The position numbers and the translations under genes were made by a program. Positions 31,894-40,241 of a DNA stretch of 64,000 nucleotides are shown in pieces. How positions within the stretch are numbered: the first letter of the stretch is position 1; every line of letters begins with the position of its first letter. A model generated the notes under the pieces. The model made no database searches and was not told the origin of the DNA. It was given only the letters and a program-made list of their open reading frames with translations. Source of the DNA: Bacillota bacterium (GTDB lineage: Bacteria; Bacillota; Clostridia; Lachnospirales; Lachnospiraceae); contig JAEYOQ010000011.1 in NCBI GenBank assembly GCA_023411555.1, positions 62,001 through 126,000 of the forward strand. Direction: 5' to 3'.

Positions 31894-31949
31894 CCTTGAG
31901 CTGAAGTATAATGAAATATTAAGAACTATTTAAGAAAGTGAGGAAAAGA

Positions 31950-32684
31950 ATGAATATAACCTACATTGGGCATAGTGGATTTTTATTAGAATGGGATAAT
32001 TGCTATTGGTTGTTTGATTATTATACCGGTGAGATACCTGCACTTAATCCTAAGAAGAAGCTAATTGTATTTGCCAGTCACAAGCATGGAGACCATTTCA
32101 ACCCGGAGATATTTGCCTTAGCAGATCAATACCCTGTGGTTCAATATGTACTAGCCTCCGATATCAAGATTGAGAAAGCGAATGAAAAGAAGTATCACCT
32201 GAGGGAGGAGATACTGGCGAATATTCTCACGGTCAAGCCAAACATGGAGTATACACTACAGGATATGGATAACCATACCATAGAGCTACAGACCCTAAAT
32301 TCCACCGATAGTGGTGTGGCCTTCTTATTAAATTACAGAGAGAAGACCATTTATCATGCCGGTGACCTGAATCATTGGGTATGGAAGGAAGAGACCGAGC
32401 AAAGCAATAAGGATATGACGGCAAGATTCAATCGGGAGATGGAATACCTCAAGGATAAAAGGATCGATATTGCATTTGCTCCGCTAGATCCAAGGCAGGA
32501 AGAGTGGTACTATCTGGGACTAGAGAAGCTTCTGCATACGGCAAAGGTCGCTATGGTATATCCTATGCATTTTTGGGGTAAGCCGGAGATTATTCAACAA
32601 TATAAAAAGGAAAGGAGTGCTTATTTGAACGGAGCCGAGGTGGTAGAGGTAGGTAACCCCGGACAGAGCTGGACTGTTAATTAG
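31950..32684 (+). CDS. MBL-fold metallo-hydrolase
   Basis: A 244-residue metallo-beta-lactamase-fold protein. The zinc motif is FASHKHGDHFNPE (HxHxDH), and later metal-site residues are in TIYHAGDLNHW and MVYPMHFWG. Closest in general form to UlaG-like/YcbL-type hydrolases of unclear substrate. A GTG at 31938 is open too, but GAGG with good spacing selects the ATG at 31950, giving MNITYIGHSGFLLEW. It is 56 bp after the GH18-LRR gene. Confidence 0.85.
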   Translation: MNITYIGHSGFLLEWDNCYWLFDYYTGEIPALNPKKKLIVFASHKHGDHFNPEIFALADQYPVVQYVLASDIKIEKANEKKYHLREEILANILTVKPNMEYTLQDMDNHTIELQTLNSTDSGVAFLLNYREKTIYHAGDLNHWVWKEETEQSNKDMTARFNREMEYLKDKRIDIAFAPLDPRQEEWYYLGLEKLLHTAKVAMVYPMHFWGKPEIIQQYKKERSAYLNGAEVVEVGNPGQSWTVN

Positions 32685-32750
32685 GAAGGCAGCCAAATAG
32701 ATATATATGCAGTAGTAAATATATTTCTTTGTTTATATGGGAGGGATAAT

Positions 32751-33536
32751 ATGAAACAAAGTGCTGAGGAGGTTTTATCAGGGGGAAATATGAATTCTCC
32801 TATTCGAAAGAATCAGTTGATCTATAAGGAAGCTTCGGAAGCTTCTCATACGATTCATGAGCTACTTACTTATGTTAGAGCCCAAGGGATCACCTGGGTA
32901 CCGGAATCGAAAGGAATTAATGCCGAGGGAAAGCATGTATTATCTTATATCGAGGGTGAGGTTCCTCACGATACACCGGAATGGCTATGGGAGGAGTCCA
33001 TACTATTGGAGGCGGCAAGAAAACTTCGCCAATGGCATGATGCTACCGCTAACTTTGACTATAAGAATGGTACATGGCTTCTGGAGAATGATGAAGCTAA
33101 GGAGGTAATATGTCATAATGACTTTGCTCCTTATAATTGTGTATTTCAAGACAGAAAGTGGATTGGAGTAATTGACTTTGATGTATGTTCTCCGGGATCC
33201 CGTCTGTGGGACATTGCATATACGGTATATCGTTTTGTTCCACTGCTTCCGGCTGGAGAAGTTGATCAGTATGTAGAGGTATCACCCTTCTCAATCAATC
33301 TGATGCTGGAGAGATTAGATCATTTCCTTGAGGAATACAGCCAAGGAGAGCCTATAATTAAATTCAGTAAGGAGGAAGTAATCGCTAAGGCAGCAAAGAG
33401 ATTACAGGTACTTGCAGATTGGTCGCAGCAATATGGAATACAATCACAGAATGAAGAGCTAACTAGGCACGCCAGGATGTACGAATTACATGCAACATGG
33501 TTAAGGAAAATCTTAAATGAATTAAATTCGATTTAG
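32751..33536 (+). CDS. Aminoglycoside phosphotransferase (APH) family protein
   Basis: A 261-residue kinase-like protein. The Brenner motif is VICHNDFAPYNCVFQD (HxDxxxxN) and the metal Asp is in WIGVIDFDVCSPGSRLWDIA, as in APH and choline kinase-like proteins. An early glycine-rich loop is weak. Such chromosomal genes usually act on small metabolites and need not give drug resistance. A terminator follows at 33556. Confidence 0.85.
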   Translation: MKQSAEEVLSGGNMNSPIRKNQLIYKEASEASHTIHELLTYVRAQGITWVPESKGINAEGKHVLSYIEGEVPHDTPEWLWEESILLEAARKLRQWHDATANFDYKNGTWLLENDEAKEVICHNDFAPYNCVFQDRKWIGVIDFDVCSPGSRLWDIAYTVYRFVPLLPAGEVDQYVEVSPFSINLMLERLDHFLEEYSQGEPIIKFSKEEVIAKAAKRLQVLADWSQQYGIQSQNEELTRHARMYELHATWLRKILNELNSI

Positions 33537-33555
33537 TAATTAATTAAGCCTCCAG

Positions 33556-33592
33556 TATACCACCAGTAAGTAACTTGGTGGTATATTTTTTA
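33556..33592 (+). terminator. Intrinsic terminator
   Basis: Perfect 10-bp stem TATACCACCA/TGGTGGTATA, 10-base loop, then TTTTTTATT. Confidence 0.9.
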
Positions 33593-33633
33593 TTCCTATT
33601 AATAGGTGATGAAATATCAGGAGGCTGATCAAG

Positions 33634-33822
33634 ATGATGAACGATCCAGAGGAGACTCAATATCTAACTATGATTACTGAAAAGCTAGGGGAAGCTTTGA
33701 CCGAAACGAACCGCATTATAGAACGATATGAGAAGGAATATAAAGATGCGTTGATATATCTGTGGGAGTATAAAAGTGAATTCTTACTCTTGCATAATAA
33801 TGTAAATACTATTACAATATAA
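33634..33822 (+). CDS. Small hypothetical protein (62 residues)
   Basis: A short, acidic, helical protein (MMNDPEETQYLTMITEKLGE at the start) with a strong AGGAGG site 9 bases upstream of two adjacent ATG codons. The heptad-like pattern of Leu, Ile and Tyr suggests a coiled coil. It is not recognised. It is preceded by a terminator and followed by about 110 bases to the SIMPL gene. Confidence 0.55.
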   Translation: MMNDPEETQYLTMITEKLGEALTETNRIIERYEKEYKDALIYLWEYKSEFLLLHNNVNTITI

Positions 33823-33933
33823 AATGGTTAAGAAAATTTGATGTATTGATGTTAATATAGGTTATGGAATAACATATATTGAATGAGATAGGATGCATCG
33901 ATATGAATAAGCGCGTGCAGAGGAGATATAGTT

Positions 33934-34677
33934 ATGAATGAGAACAAAAATAGGACGATAGGGAACATTATTATTGCTCTGATTGTGATGGGAGGATTGA
34001 TTGCGGCATCTCTGATAGCTGTCAATGGAGTTGTTAAGTTAAAAAGTTCAGAGACTAGTATCGTAGTGACCGGCTCCGCCAAGCAGCAGATTACATCTGA
34101 TTTGATTGTGTGGACCGGATATTTCCATTCCCAATCAAAGTTATTGCAGGATACATACACAGAGTTGGAAATAAGCCGTGAGAAGGTTAAGAATTATCTG
34201 GTCGATAAAGGGATCGGTGAGGACGAGATAGTATTCTCCTCAATCACAACCAATGTGATCTATGTTTATAATGAATACGGTGTATATACCAATGTAGTTG
34301 ACTATTATGATTTAAGCCAGACTGTCACTATTCGATCGGGTGATGTTGATAAGGTAACAGAGTTATCTAGAAGTGCAACGGAGCTTCTGAATGATGGGGT
34401 CCAGTTCCAATCCTATGAACCCCAATATCATTATACAAAGCTTGCTGATCTCAAGGTGGAGATGCTTGCGGCTGCAACCAAGGATGCAACAAGACGTGCT
34501 CAGATGATGGCTGAGAATGCAGGTAGTAAGCTTGGCCAATTAACCTATGCAGATATGGGTGTCATGCAGATAACACCTCTTTATTCCAATGAAATCTCTG
34601 ATTATGGAATTAACGATACCACTTCCTTAGAAAAGGAGATCACCGCTGTTGTTCATTGTACCTTTATTATTGAATAA
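33934..34677 (+). CDS. SIMPL (DUF541) domain protein
   Basis: A 247-residue protein with one N-terminal membrane helix (IIIALIVMGGLIAASLIAV) and an outside SIMPL/YggE-like domain. Characteristic pieces are SIVVTGSAKQQITSDLIVW, DYYDLSQTVTIRSGDVDKV, and LKVEMLAAATKDATRRAQMM. The family is linked to oxidative stress in E. coli (YggE) and signalling in other cases, but its chemistry is not defined. A GGAGAT site precedes the start. A terminator lies downstream. Confidence 0.85.
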   Translation: MNENKNRTIGNIIIALIVMGGLIAASLIAVNGVVKLKSSETSIVVTGSAKQQITSDLIVWTGYFHSQSKLLQDTYTELEISREKVKNYLVDKGIGEDEIVFSSITTNVIYVYNEYGVYTNVVDYYDLSQTVTIRSGDVDKVTELSRSATELLNDGVQFQSYEPQYHYTKLADLKVEMLAAATKDATRRAQMMAENAGSKLGQLTYADMGVMQITPLYSNEISDYGINDTTSLEKEITAVVHCTFIIE

Positions 34678-34719
34678 TTGGTATTGATATGAACCTATGA
34701 GCTCCGGCTTTAAGACAAG

Positions 34720-34760
34720 ACACTCCTTCGGATAATATAGAGTCTGAAGGGGTGTTGTTT
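34720..34760 (+). terminator. Intrinsic terminator
   Basis: 13-bp stem ACACTCCTTCGGA with TCTGAAGGGGTGT (two G-T pairs), then TTGTTTATT. Confidence 0.75.
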
Positions 34761-34826
34761 ATTATAGCTACGGAGCTTCTTAGTATAAACCACTTACAGG
34801 AACAAGGTTGGTAGTGTGAATTAGGC

Positions 34827-34855
34827 TTGACAATTAAGTTTATAATAGCTATTGT
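34827..34855 (+). promoter_or_regulatory. Promoter of msrB
   Basis: TTGACA at 34827, 17-base spacer, TATTGT at 34850. It lies inside the upstream extension of the open frame, which argues for the GTG start at 34908. Confidence 0.6.
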
Positions 34856-34907
34856 AATTGTATATGAATTGTATACAATCATTTTGAAGAGAGGAAGTTT
34901 ATTTTCT

Positions 34908-35363
34908 GTGAAGAAATATAATAAGAAAACAAAGGAAGAGCTGAAAGAGAGCTTAACAAAGCTTCAATACGAGGTAACCCAGAATAATGCTACAGAGCCA
35001 CCGTTTCAAAATGAATATGTTGATGAGTTTAGAGAAGGAATTTATGTTGATATAACGACTGGAGAACCACTATTTATATCTACGGATAAGTTTGAGTCAG
35101 GCTGTGGCTGGCCTAGCTTTGCAAAGGCAATCGATACAGCTGCAATCAAACAGATTAAAGACTTCAGTCATGGTATGATACGGACAGAGGTAAGAAGTGA
35201 GACAGGAGATGCTCATCTGGGGCATGTATTTCCAGATGGACCTATGGAGCTGGGTGGTCTGAGATACTGTATCAATAGCGCAGCTCTTAGGTTCATCCCA
35301 ATAGAAAGCATGGAGCAGGATGGCTATGCAGATTATCTGGAGCTATTTCAAAAGAGGAATTAA
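34908..35363 (+). CDS. msrB: Peptide-methionine (R)-S-oxide reductase
   Basis: A 151-residue enzyme that repairs the R form of oxidised methionine in proteins, using thioredoxin. Motifs include TEPPFQNEYVDEFREGIYVD, FISTDKFESGCGWPSF, EVRSETGDAHLGHVF and the catalytic Cys in RYCINSAALRF. The zinc cysteines of some MsrB proteins are absent. The frame is open farther upstream to a TTG at 34827, which would add a hydrophobic stretch, but that TTG is the -35 box of a likely promoter; the GTG at 34908 behind AGAGGAAG gives the normal N-terminus. Confidence 0.9.
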   Translation: MKKYNKKTKEELKESLTKLQYEVTQNNATEPPFQNEYVDEFREGIYVDITTGEPLFISTDKFESGCGWPSFAKAIDTAAIKQIKDFSHGMIRTEVRSETGDAHLGHVFPDGPMELGGLRYCINSAALRFIPIESMEQDGYADYLELFQKRN

Positions 35364-35446
35364 CTGATATCTTCCGTCATCACTAACCTAAGGTAGGCAT
35401 CATAAAAAATTAATATACCACTACTGAGAAAGGCTTGGTTATATAT

Positions 35447-36202
35447 ATGAATATAATTCAAATGCTTAATTATAATGACCTTCAATGGGCTACTATCATT
35501 TTTACTGCTTTATTAGTTGGATTCTCGAAGACAGGAATCGGTGGAACTATAATGTTGGTTATTCCATTCCTTGCCACTGTGTTTGGCGGTAAGGATTCCA
35601 CCGGTATTCTCTTACCGATGCTTCTTGCTGGAGATATCTTTGCGATTTGGTACTATAGGCGCAGTGTTCAGTGGCAAAATGTTTTTAAACCTTTACCATG
35701 GGCATTGATTGGTCTGACCCTGGGAGTTATTGTAGGAAAATATATCAGTGATAAGACCTTTGTTACGCTGATTGGAATTATTGTATTATTATGTTTGGGA
35801 ATCCTGGTATATACCGAGAAGAAGGGGAAGGATTTCACAGTTCCGAACGATGCCTGGTTCTATATTCTGGTAGGTATACTAAGTGGCTTTGCTTCCATGA
35901 TCGGTAATGCTGCAGGTCCGATTTTCAGTATCTATTTGCTGGCGCTTGGCTTTAAGAAGAATAATTATATGGGTACGAATGCATGGTTTTTCTTTATTAT
36001 CAATCTTACCAAGCTTCCCCTGCAGATATTTGTATGGAATAATATTGGTATAAGCTCATTCACAACAACAATTGTAATGATACCGGTTATAACCGTAGGC
36101 GCTGCCTTAGGCTTCTTTGTTATTAAGAAAATCAACGATAAATATTTCCGCTATATTGTAATTGCTATGACTGCGATAAGTGCCATAAGACTTTTTATAT
36201 AG
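35447..36202 (+). CDS. TauE/SafE family sulfite exporter-like membrane protein
   Basis: A 251-residue protein with about eight hydrophobic helices and the two-half layout of TauE/SafE proteins: FSKTGIGGTIMLVIPFLATVFG in part near the start and a repeat-like GFASMIGNAAGPIFSIYLLALG in the second half. The family is associated with export of sulfite, sulfoacetate or other organosulfur anions, but many members are untested. An earlier TTG at 35435 is open; the ATG at 35447 is preferred. The next membrane protein gene starts 12 bp after its stop. Confidence 0.85.
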   Translation: MNIIQMLNYNDLQWATIIFTALLVGFSKTGIGGTIMLVIPFLATVFGGKDSTGILLPMLLAGDIFAIWYYRRSVQWQNVFKPLPWALIGLTLGVIVGKYISDKTFVTLIGIIVLLCLGILVYTEKKGKDFTVPNDAWFYILVGILSGFASMIGNAAGPIFSIYLLALGFKKNNYMGTNAWFFFIINLTKLPLQIFVWNNIGISSFTTTIVMIPVITVGAALGFFVIKKINDKYFRYIVIAMTAISAIRLFI

Positions 36203-36214
36203 GAGGATATACCA

Positions 36215-37060
36215 GTGAAAACTTATTTATATCGTAAACATTTGAGGGCACCCTTTTCTTTCCTGATGATTTATGTGGGAGCAATCTATATGGGAATTGC
36301 CCTAATGGTATTCGGATTCTTCTTGTCGGATGAGGAGGAATTGGACGTAACCTTATTTGCGGTTATCTGTATAATACTACTAATCACATTAATAATCATT
36401 ACCATTGAAATGGTGATTGTATACTTCCTTGTACTTAGTCGGTTCCAAGCAATCAGTGTTACTTTGACTGAGGAATCAATTATTTATACCAATGCAAAAT
36501 CTCGTAAAGTGATACCGTATGGTGACATTGAGGGGCTGCGGTTTCCTTCCATCCGATATACTGGTGGATGGGTGAAAATAAAATACCAAGGTGGAACAAT
36601 ACGGTTAACGGTAGCACTGGAAGAGGTTGGAGACTTTATCACAAAGCTGAAGGAAAAGTTAGACGAGCTTGGTAGGTCACAGGTATATCATGAGGAGAAG
36701 CTGTTCTCCTTCTACAAAACCGCAGTTTTCTCCGATGAAAGCTGGGATAGAGTATACCGAAATTATAAGACCTATATCTTAATCAATTTCTTGAGTATCA
36801 TTATCAATACTCTTATTATACGTTTGGGTAGCTTCAATGGAAATAAGAAAGCTCTGGTATACGGGAGTATCATAGCACCACTGATTGGGTTTGTGTCTAG
36901 TGAGATTATGATTGGTATACAGGTTAAGAAACGTGTGAACAGAGAGAATTTGACCTTATTGCCTAGGGACTTAAGCTTTGAACATAAAATATATAATATA
37001 TTGGTTCTTATCTGTTCCTGTGCTTATCCTATCATTTTGGCCCTGTTCGGATTATTATAA
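36215..37060 (+). CDS. Membrane protein with PH-like/YcxB-like central domain
   Basis: A 281-residue protein. Two N-terminal helices (FLMIYVGAIYMGIALMVFGF and ICIILLITLIIITIEMVIVY) come before a soluble beta-rich domain (about 85-155; VTLTEESIIYTNAKSRKVIP, YGDIEGLRFPSI), followed by three more helices to the C-terminus. The centre resembles YcxB-like and bacterial PH domains. No function is known. It follows the TauE/SafE gene by 12 bp and is probably cotranscribed. Confidence 0.65.
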   Translation: MKTYLYRKHLRAPFSFLMIYVGAIYMGIALMVFGFFLSDEEELDVTLFAVICIILLITLIIITIEMVIVYFLVLSRFQAISVTLTEESIIYTNAKSRKVIPYGDIEGLRFPSIRYTGGWVKIKYQGGTIRLTVALEEVGDFITKLKEKLDELGRSQVYHEEKLFSFYKTAVFSDESWDRVYRNYKTYILINFLSIIINTLIIRLGSFNGNKKALVYGSIIAPLIGFVSSEIMIGIQVKKRVNRENLTLLPRDLSFEHKIYNILVLICSCAYPIILALFGLL

Positions 37061-37079
37061 AAGATAGAATACATAAGAA

Positions 37080-37122
37080 AGCAATCCTGATTTTGTTAAA
37101 TACGAGGTCAGGATTGCTTTTT
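37080..37122. terminator. Terminator overlapping the end of the convergent exonuclease gene
   Basis: Perfect 11-bp stem AGCAATCCTGA (37080) / TCAGGATTGCT (37108) followed by TTTTTT. The 3' arm contains the last codons and stop of the minus-strand exonuclease gene, so one hairpin serves both genes. Confidence 0.88.
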
Positions 37123-37857
37123 TACAAATTGATGCGTTCTGCCCATTTTGTAGGCTAGCGTAATCATACTTTGTTCTTCTCTGGTTAAATTGCGTTGGTA
37201 CATTTTTTTAAATTGTTCTAATAGGCCCTCATAATCTACCACTTGTTTTGCCGGTGTCCTTTTAGGCTTCTGTAAATCAGGAATATACTTCTCCGGTTGA
37301 AGGGTCAGAGCAGAGAGCTTCTTAAATAGCTGTGTGGTATAGTAGGCATCATAAAGAGCATTGTGAAAGGGATAGGAGATAGGGATTGAAAGTGCTTCTA
37401 CCGCTGCCTGCAGATTAAACAATTTCTTAGGAGATTGCTTTAATAGGACGGATACATATGGCTGAATATTAATAAACACATCCGGTAATTGCATCAAGTT
37501 ATAGTCGTAGAAGCGAGCATTACGATACAATTCTTTGATATCTGTCATACCCCAGGTACATAACACGGGGTCATTTCCTATAAACTGTATAAATTCATCC
37601 AGAACTTGGGGAAATTTTTTTTCCGGAAGGAGTCTTTGTGTGGTTATCCCGGTTAATTCTGAAACAAAGTCACTGACCTTAAGATAGATGGTGGGCTTAA
37701 TATATCGATTAAAGCTAGCGACAGCTATCCGCTCGGAATCTAATTTGATCGCTCCGATTTGTATGATTTCGTAAGGGCAGACGGATAGCCTGTCAGCAGA
37801 TATATTTGAGGAAGAAGGCTCCTGATTAAATTCCAGATCCAATACGATATAATGCAT
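37108..37857 (-). CDS. 3'-5' exonuclease, DnaQ-like/RNase T type
   Basis: A 249-residue DEDD exonuclease. Exo I is IVLDLEFNQ (D and E), Exo II is in VLCTWGMTDIKELYRNA, and Exo III is FHNALYDAYYTTQLF with the HxxxxxD pattern. The family trims 3' ends of DNA or RNA; KapD-like and ERI-like relatives are close. The C-terminal 70 residues are basic and may bind nucleic acid. Its last codons form part of a terminator stem. Target not known. Confidence 0.85.
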   Translation of the reverse strand: MHYIVLDLEFNQEPSSSNISADRLSVCPYEIIQIGAIKLDSERIAVASFNRYIKPTIYLKVSDFVSELTGITTQRLLPEKKFPQVLDEFIQFIGNDPVLCTWGMTDIKELYRNARFYDYNLMQLPDVFINIQPYVSVLLKQSPKKLFNLQAAVEALSIPISYPFHNALYDAYYTTQLFKKLSALTLQPEKYIPDLQKPKRTPAKQVVDYEGLLEQFKKMYQRNLTREEQSMITLAYKMGRTHQFVKKQS

Positions 37858-38084
37858 TTGCTAAACTCCCCGTTACTTTATGATTTTTAGGTGGGATTGA
37901 TATAGTTTCATTATATCTTATTTTACATCATATGAAAGAGAAATATCCGGAAAATTTGCATTCGCCGGTACCTAGGTTCCATCCTTTAGAACCTTATGTA
38001 CCGCTACGTAATGCAACTAAGCGAGAGTGTCTCCGATTTCGGAAACCTTGATTAGACTCATATATCAATATTATCAAGGTGTGA

Positions 38085-38480
38085 TCAATAACAATGATTA
38101 TAGCTAGATAAGACCTTATCTACGATGATATGTATCATGCCACTCGGAATCTTCCAATCGATGCTGCTACCTTCCTGTAATCCAAGAATGGCAGTACCCA
38201 TGGGAGATAATACGGATATCTTGTTATCCTTTGGATTGCTATCCTCTGGAAAGACAAGCGTTACTTCCTCAGGTTCACCATCTACCAGTAGCATTACAGT
38301 AGAATTCATGGTGATAAAACGGACGGAGGAATCCTCTGGTGATACGACCTTGGCCCGCTTAACCTCCCTTTCGAGCGCCTTAAGGTAAGGTGCATCTCTT
38401 CTTTGGTCTACTTCGCCTTTGTCAATTAGAGCCATGATTTTGTCCTTATCTTCCAGTGTGATATAGATTTCTTGAGACAT
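38085..38480 (-). CDS. Rnk/GreA-GreB C-terminal domain protein
   Basis: A 131-residue protein with a short helical N-terminal part and the FKBP-like C-terminal domain of GreA/GreB and Rnk (VTLVFPEDSNPKDNKISVLS, then PMGTAILGLQEGSSIDWKIP). In Rnk this domain binds RNA polymerase near the secondary channel without cleavage activity. The long coiled coil of GreA is missing. It is downstream of the MerR gene with a 37-bp gap and probably belongs to the same transcript. Confidence 0.82.
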   Translation of the reverse strand: MSQEIYITLEDKDKIMALIDKGEVDQRRDAPYLKALEREVKRAKVVSPEDSSVRFITMNSTVMLLVDGEPEEVTLVFPEDSNPKDNKISVLSPMGTAILGLQEGSSIDWKIPSGMIHIIVDKVLSSYNHCY

Positions 38481-38517
38481 AGTGTATACCCCCTTTTAAT
38501 TACTATAATGATATAAC

Positions 38518-39261
38518 TTATCTAGAATGGACCTCGGCGAAGGCTTTATAATAATCATAATACTGTCCGTCGCAGGCCGAAAATAAATATCGGGCAAAAA
38601 GATTGGTTACTCGATACCCTTGTTTGCTTATCTCCTCAATATGAGGTTTGAAATCTTCCGCGGAGGGATTGCTATAAGGTACCTTCAAAACAAAAGAAAG
38701 GTAGCTTGCCTTATCATCCCTTTCCCATAGCTTAGGATGATTTTCGGAGGTTGGAATAGCCAGACCGGTCTCTACACTGCCTCTCACATCATTGTATAGA
38801 AGTATACTTTGGTGTTGATCCTTAATATAGATTGCCCAGGCCTGGTTATCCTCAATGGCAAATTGATAGATGCTGTTATAATCGGGTGATTCGTTTAGGT
38901 ACTCTTGTCTACTAAGCCGTTGATATTCTTTGATATATTCAGTCTTTTTCGTGATATAAGCCTTGGCAGTATAGAGCTCCTGAAGCTTTTCATCCAGGTT
39001 ATGGTTTAGGTCTGCCAAGGAAGCCTCCAACTCGTAGGGTGATAATTGAGGCAGCTTTTTCATCTCTTCGATGGACATTCTAAGACAGCGATAATGGGCT
39101 AAATCAGAGATGGTAAACACCGAATTAGGGTTATATTGGCGGTAATTGTTTTCGTCATCCCGGTCCAACTGTATCAGCCCTTCACTTTCCCAATAACGAA
39201 GTGTAGACTTTGGTATATTTAGCAATTCTGATATTTCACCGATGGAAAACGTGCTTTTCAT
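38518..39261 (-). CDS. MerR family transcriptional regulator with effector-like C-terminal domain
   Basis: A 247-residue regulator. The N-terminal winged helix reads FSIGEISELLNIPKSTLRYWE then GLIQLDRDDENNYRQY, the MerR signature. A coiled-coil dimer helix follows (LADLNHNLDEKLQELYTAKA), then a domain of about 130 residues that may be a GyrI-like ligand-binding domain. The final part has no clear marker. MerR proteins twist promoters with 19-20-base spacers; such a promoter exists at 56717, but there is no evidence that this regulator acts on it. Confidence 0.83.
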   Translation of the reverse strand: MKSTFSIGEISELLNIPKSTLRYWESEGLIQLDRDDENNYRQYNPNSVFTISDLAHYRCLRMSIEEMKKLPQLSPYELEASLADLNHNLDEKLQELYTAKAYITKKTEYIKEYQRLSRQEYLNESPDYNSIYQFAIEDNQAWAIYIKDQHQSILLYNDVRGSVETGLAIPTSENHPKLWERDDKASYLSFVLKVPYSNPSAEDFKPHIEEISKQGYRVTNLFARYLFSACDGQYYDYYKAFAEVHSR

Positions 39262-39452
39262 CCTAAAAACCCTACCTTTCTCACAACCGTATATACTATG
39301 AGAGAATCCTTGATTCTCCCATTCATTTGTTCAATCTTTTATTTTACTATACACTCTAACTAATATGCTTGTACTTTGTGAAAATAGACTATAATTTTAT
39401 CTAAAATACCGAGATTACCAAAGGCACTCCATATAAGGGTGGTAGCTTTACG

Positions 39453-39962
39453 TTACAATAAGCTTTGGATATAATCCTCCTGAGTGATAGAAAAGAGGAT
39501 GGAATTGTTCAATTCCTTTTCATAGGTAAATCCTGTTTTTTCAAAAGCTTTAATGGAGCGTAGATTCTGTTTGCAGATCTTTGCGATGACACGAGGGATT
39601 CTCCACTCAAAAAAAGCGATATTTAAACCCTGGCGTATCGACTGTTGACCAAGGCCCTGACCCCATTTTCTTTCTTCTCCTATAACAATCACCATCTCTG
39701 CTTCCTGTGTTCTGCGTAAAAGCTTGAGAAAGCCAATGGGATTTTGATCTTCGTCATGAATCAAAAAAAAGCTTCCGTCACGGTTAAATAAATGAGTCAT
39801 AATAGACATATTGACCCGCTCTATGGTATGTTTGATCTCTGAGGAGATATTTGTCATCTCGTTCAGATACTTGGTCACCTCGTGATTCTCCATCCAATTC
39901 ATAATGACAATAGCGTCATTTCTGGTTACCTCTTGGTTAAGCATTATAGTATTTGCTCTCAT
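39453..39962 (-). CDS. GNAT family N-acetyltransferase (RimJ/RimL-like)
   Basis: A 169-residue acetyltransferase with MVIVIGEERKWGQGLGQQSI as the acetyl-CoA loop and CKQNLRSIKAFEKTGFTYEK at the end, the RimJ/L-type motif. The ATG at 39962 has AAAGGAT at proper spacing; the frame is open for 13 codons more. The substrate (protein N-terminus or small molecule) is not known. It is a single gene between the MerR gene and the divergent formate/nitrite channel. Confidence 0.83.
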   Translation of the reverse strand: MRANTIMLNQEVTRNDAIVIMNWMENHEVTKYLNEMTNISSEIKHTIERVNMSIMTHLFNRDGSFFLIHDEDQNPIGFLKLLRRTQEAEMVIVIGEERKWGQGLGQQSIRQGLNIAFFEWRIPRVIAKICKQNLRSIKAFEKTGFTYEKELNNSILFSITQEDYIQSLL

Positions 39963-40136
39963 TATATCATATCCTTTCGCAATATAATAAAAGCCTTTCA
40001 TAGCAGTAATTATTTATAACTATGACGGTTCTTTCTATTCAGGTGAATAATCTTATAAAGGGTATTATAAAGGTTAAAGTAACTTTAATGTCAATAACTC
40101 AGATATAAATATCTGTAGAATGAAAAGGTAAATGAA

Positions 40137-40158
40137 AAATGTGATTCAAATCACATTT
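40137..40158. promoter_or_regulatory. CRP/FNR-family operator before the formate/nitrite channel gene
   Basis: Two perfect 10-base half sites, AAATGTGATT and AATCACATTT, are separated by CA; the core is TGTGA-N6-TCACA. With TATAAT at 40178-40183 the start of transcription would be near 40189, placing the site at about -41.5, the classical activator position. Confidence 0.75.
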
Positions 40159-40177
40159 TATTGACAGATCAATGTGT

Positions 40178-40183
40178 TATAAT
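40178..40183 (+). promoter_or_regulatory. -10 box of the formate/nitrite channel gene
   Basis: TATAAT 59 bases upstream of the start codon with no good -35 at 17 bases (a TTGACA at 40161 is too close), as expected for a promoter that needs an activator. Confidence 0.6.
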
Positions 40184-40241
40184 GCCTAAGCCCGCGTTGC
40201 GCCGTGGTAATTAATGCTGATTACAGAAAGGACAGATTTAG

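Noticed and set aside
34827..34907. Upstream extension of MsrB with a hydrophobic N-terminus
   Set aside because: The TTG start coincides with a TTGACA promoter box, and a GTG at 34908 with a ribosome site gives the standard MsrB start.
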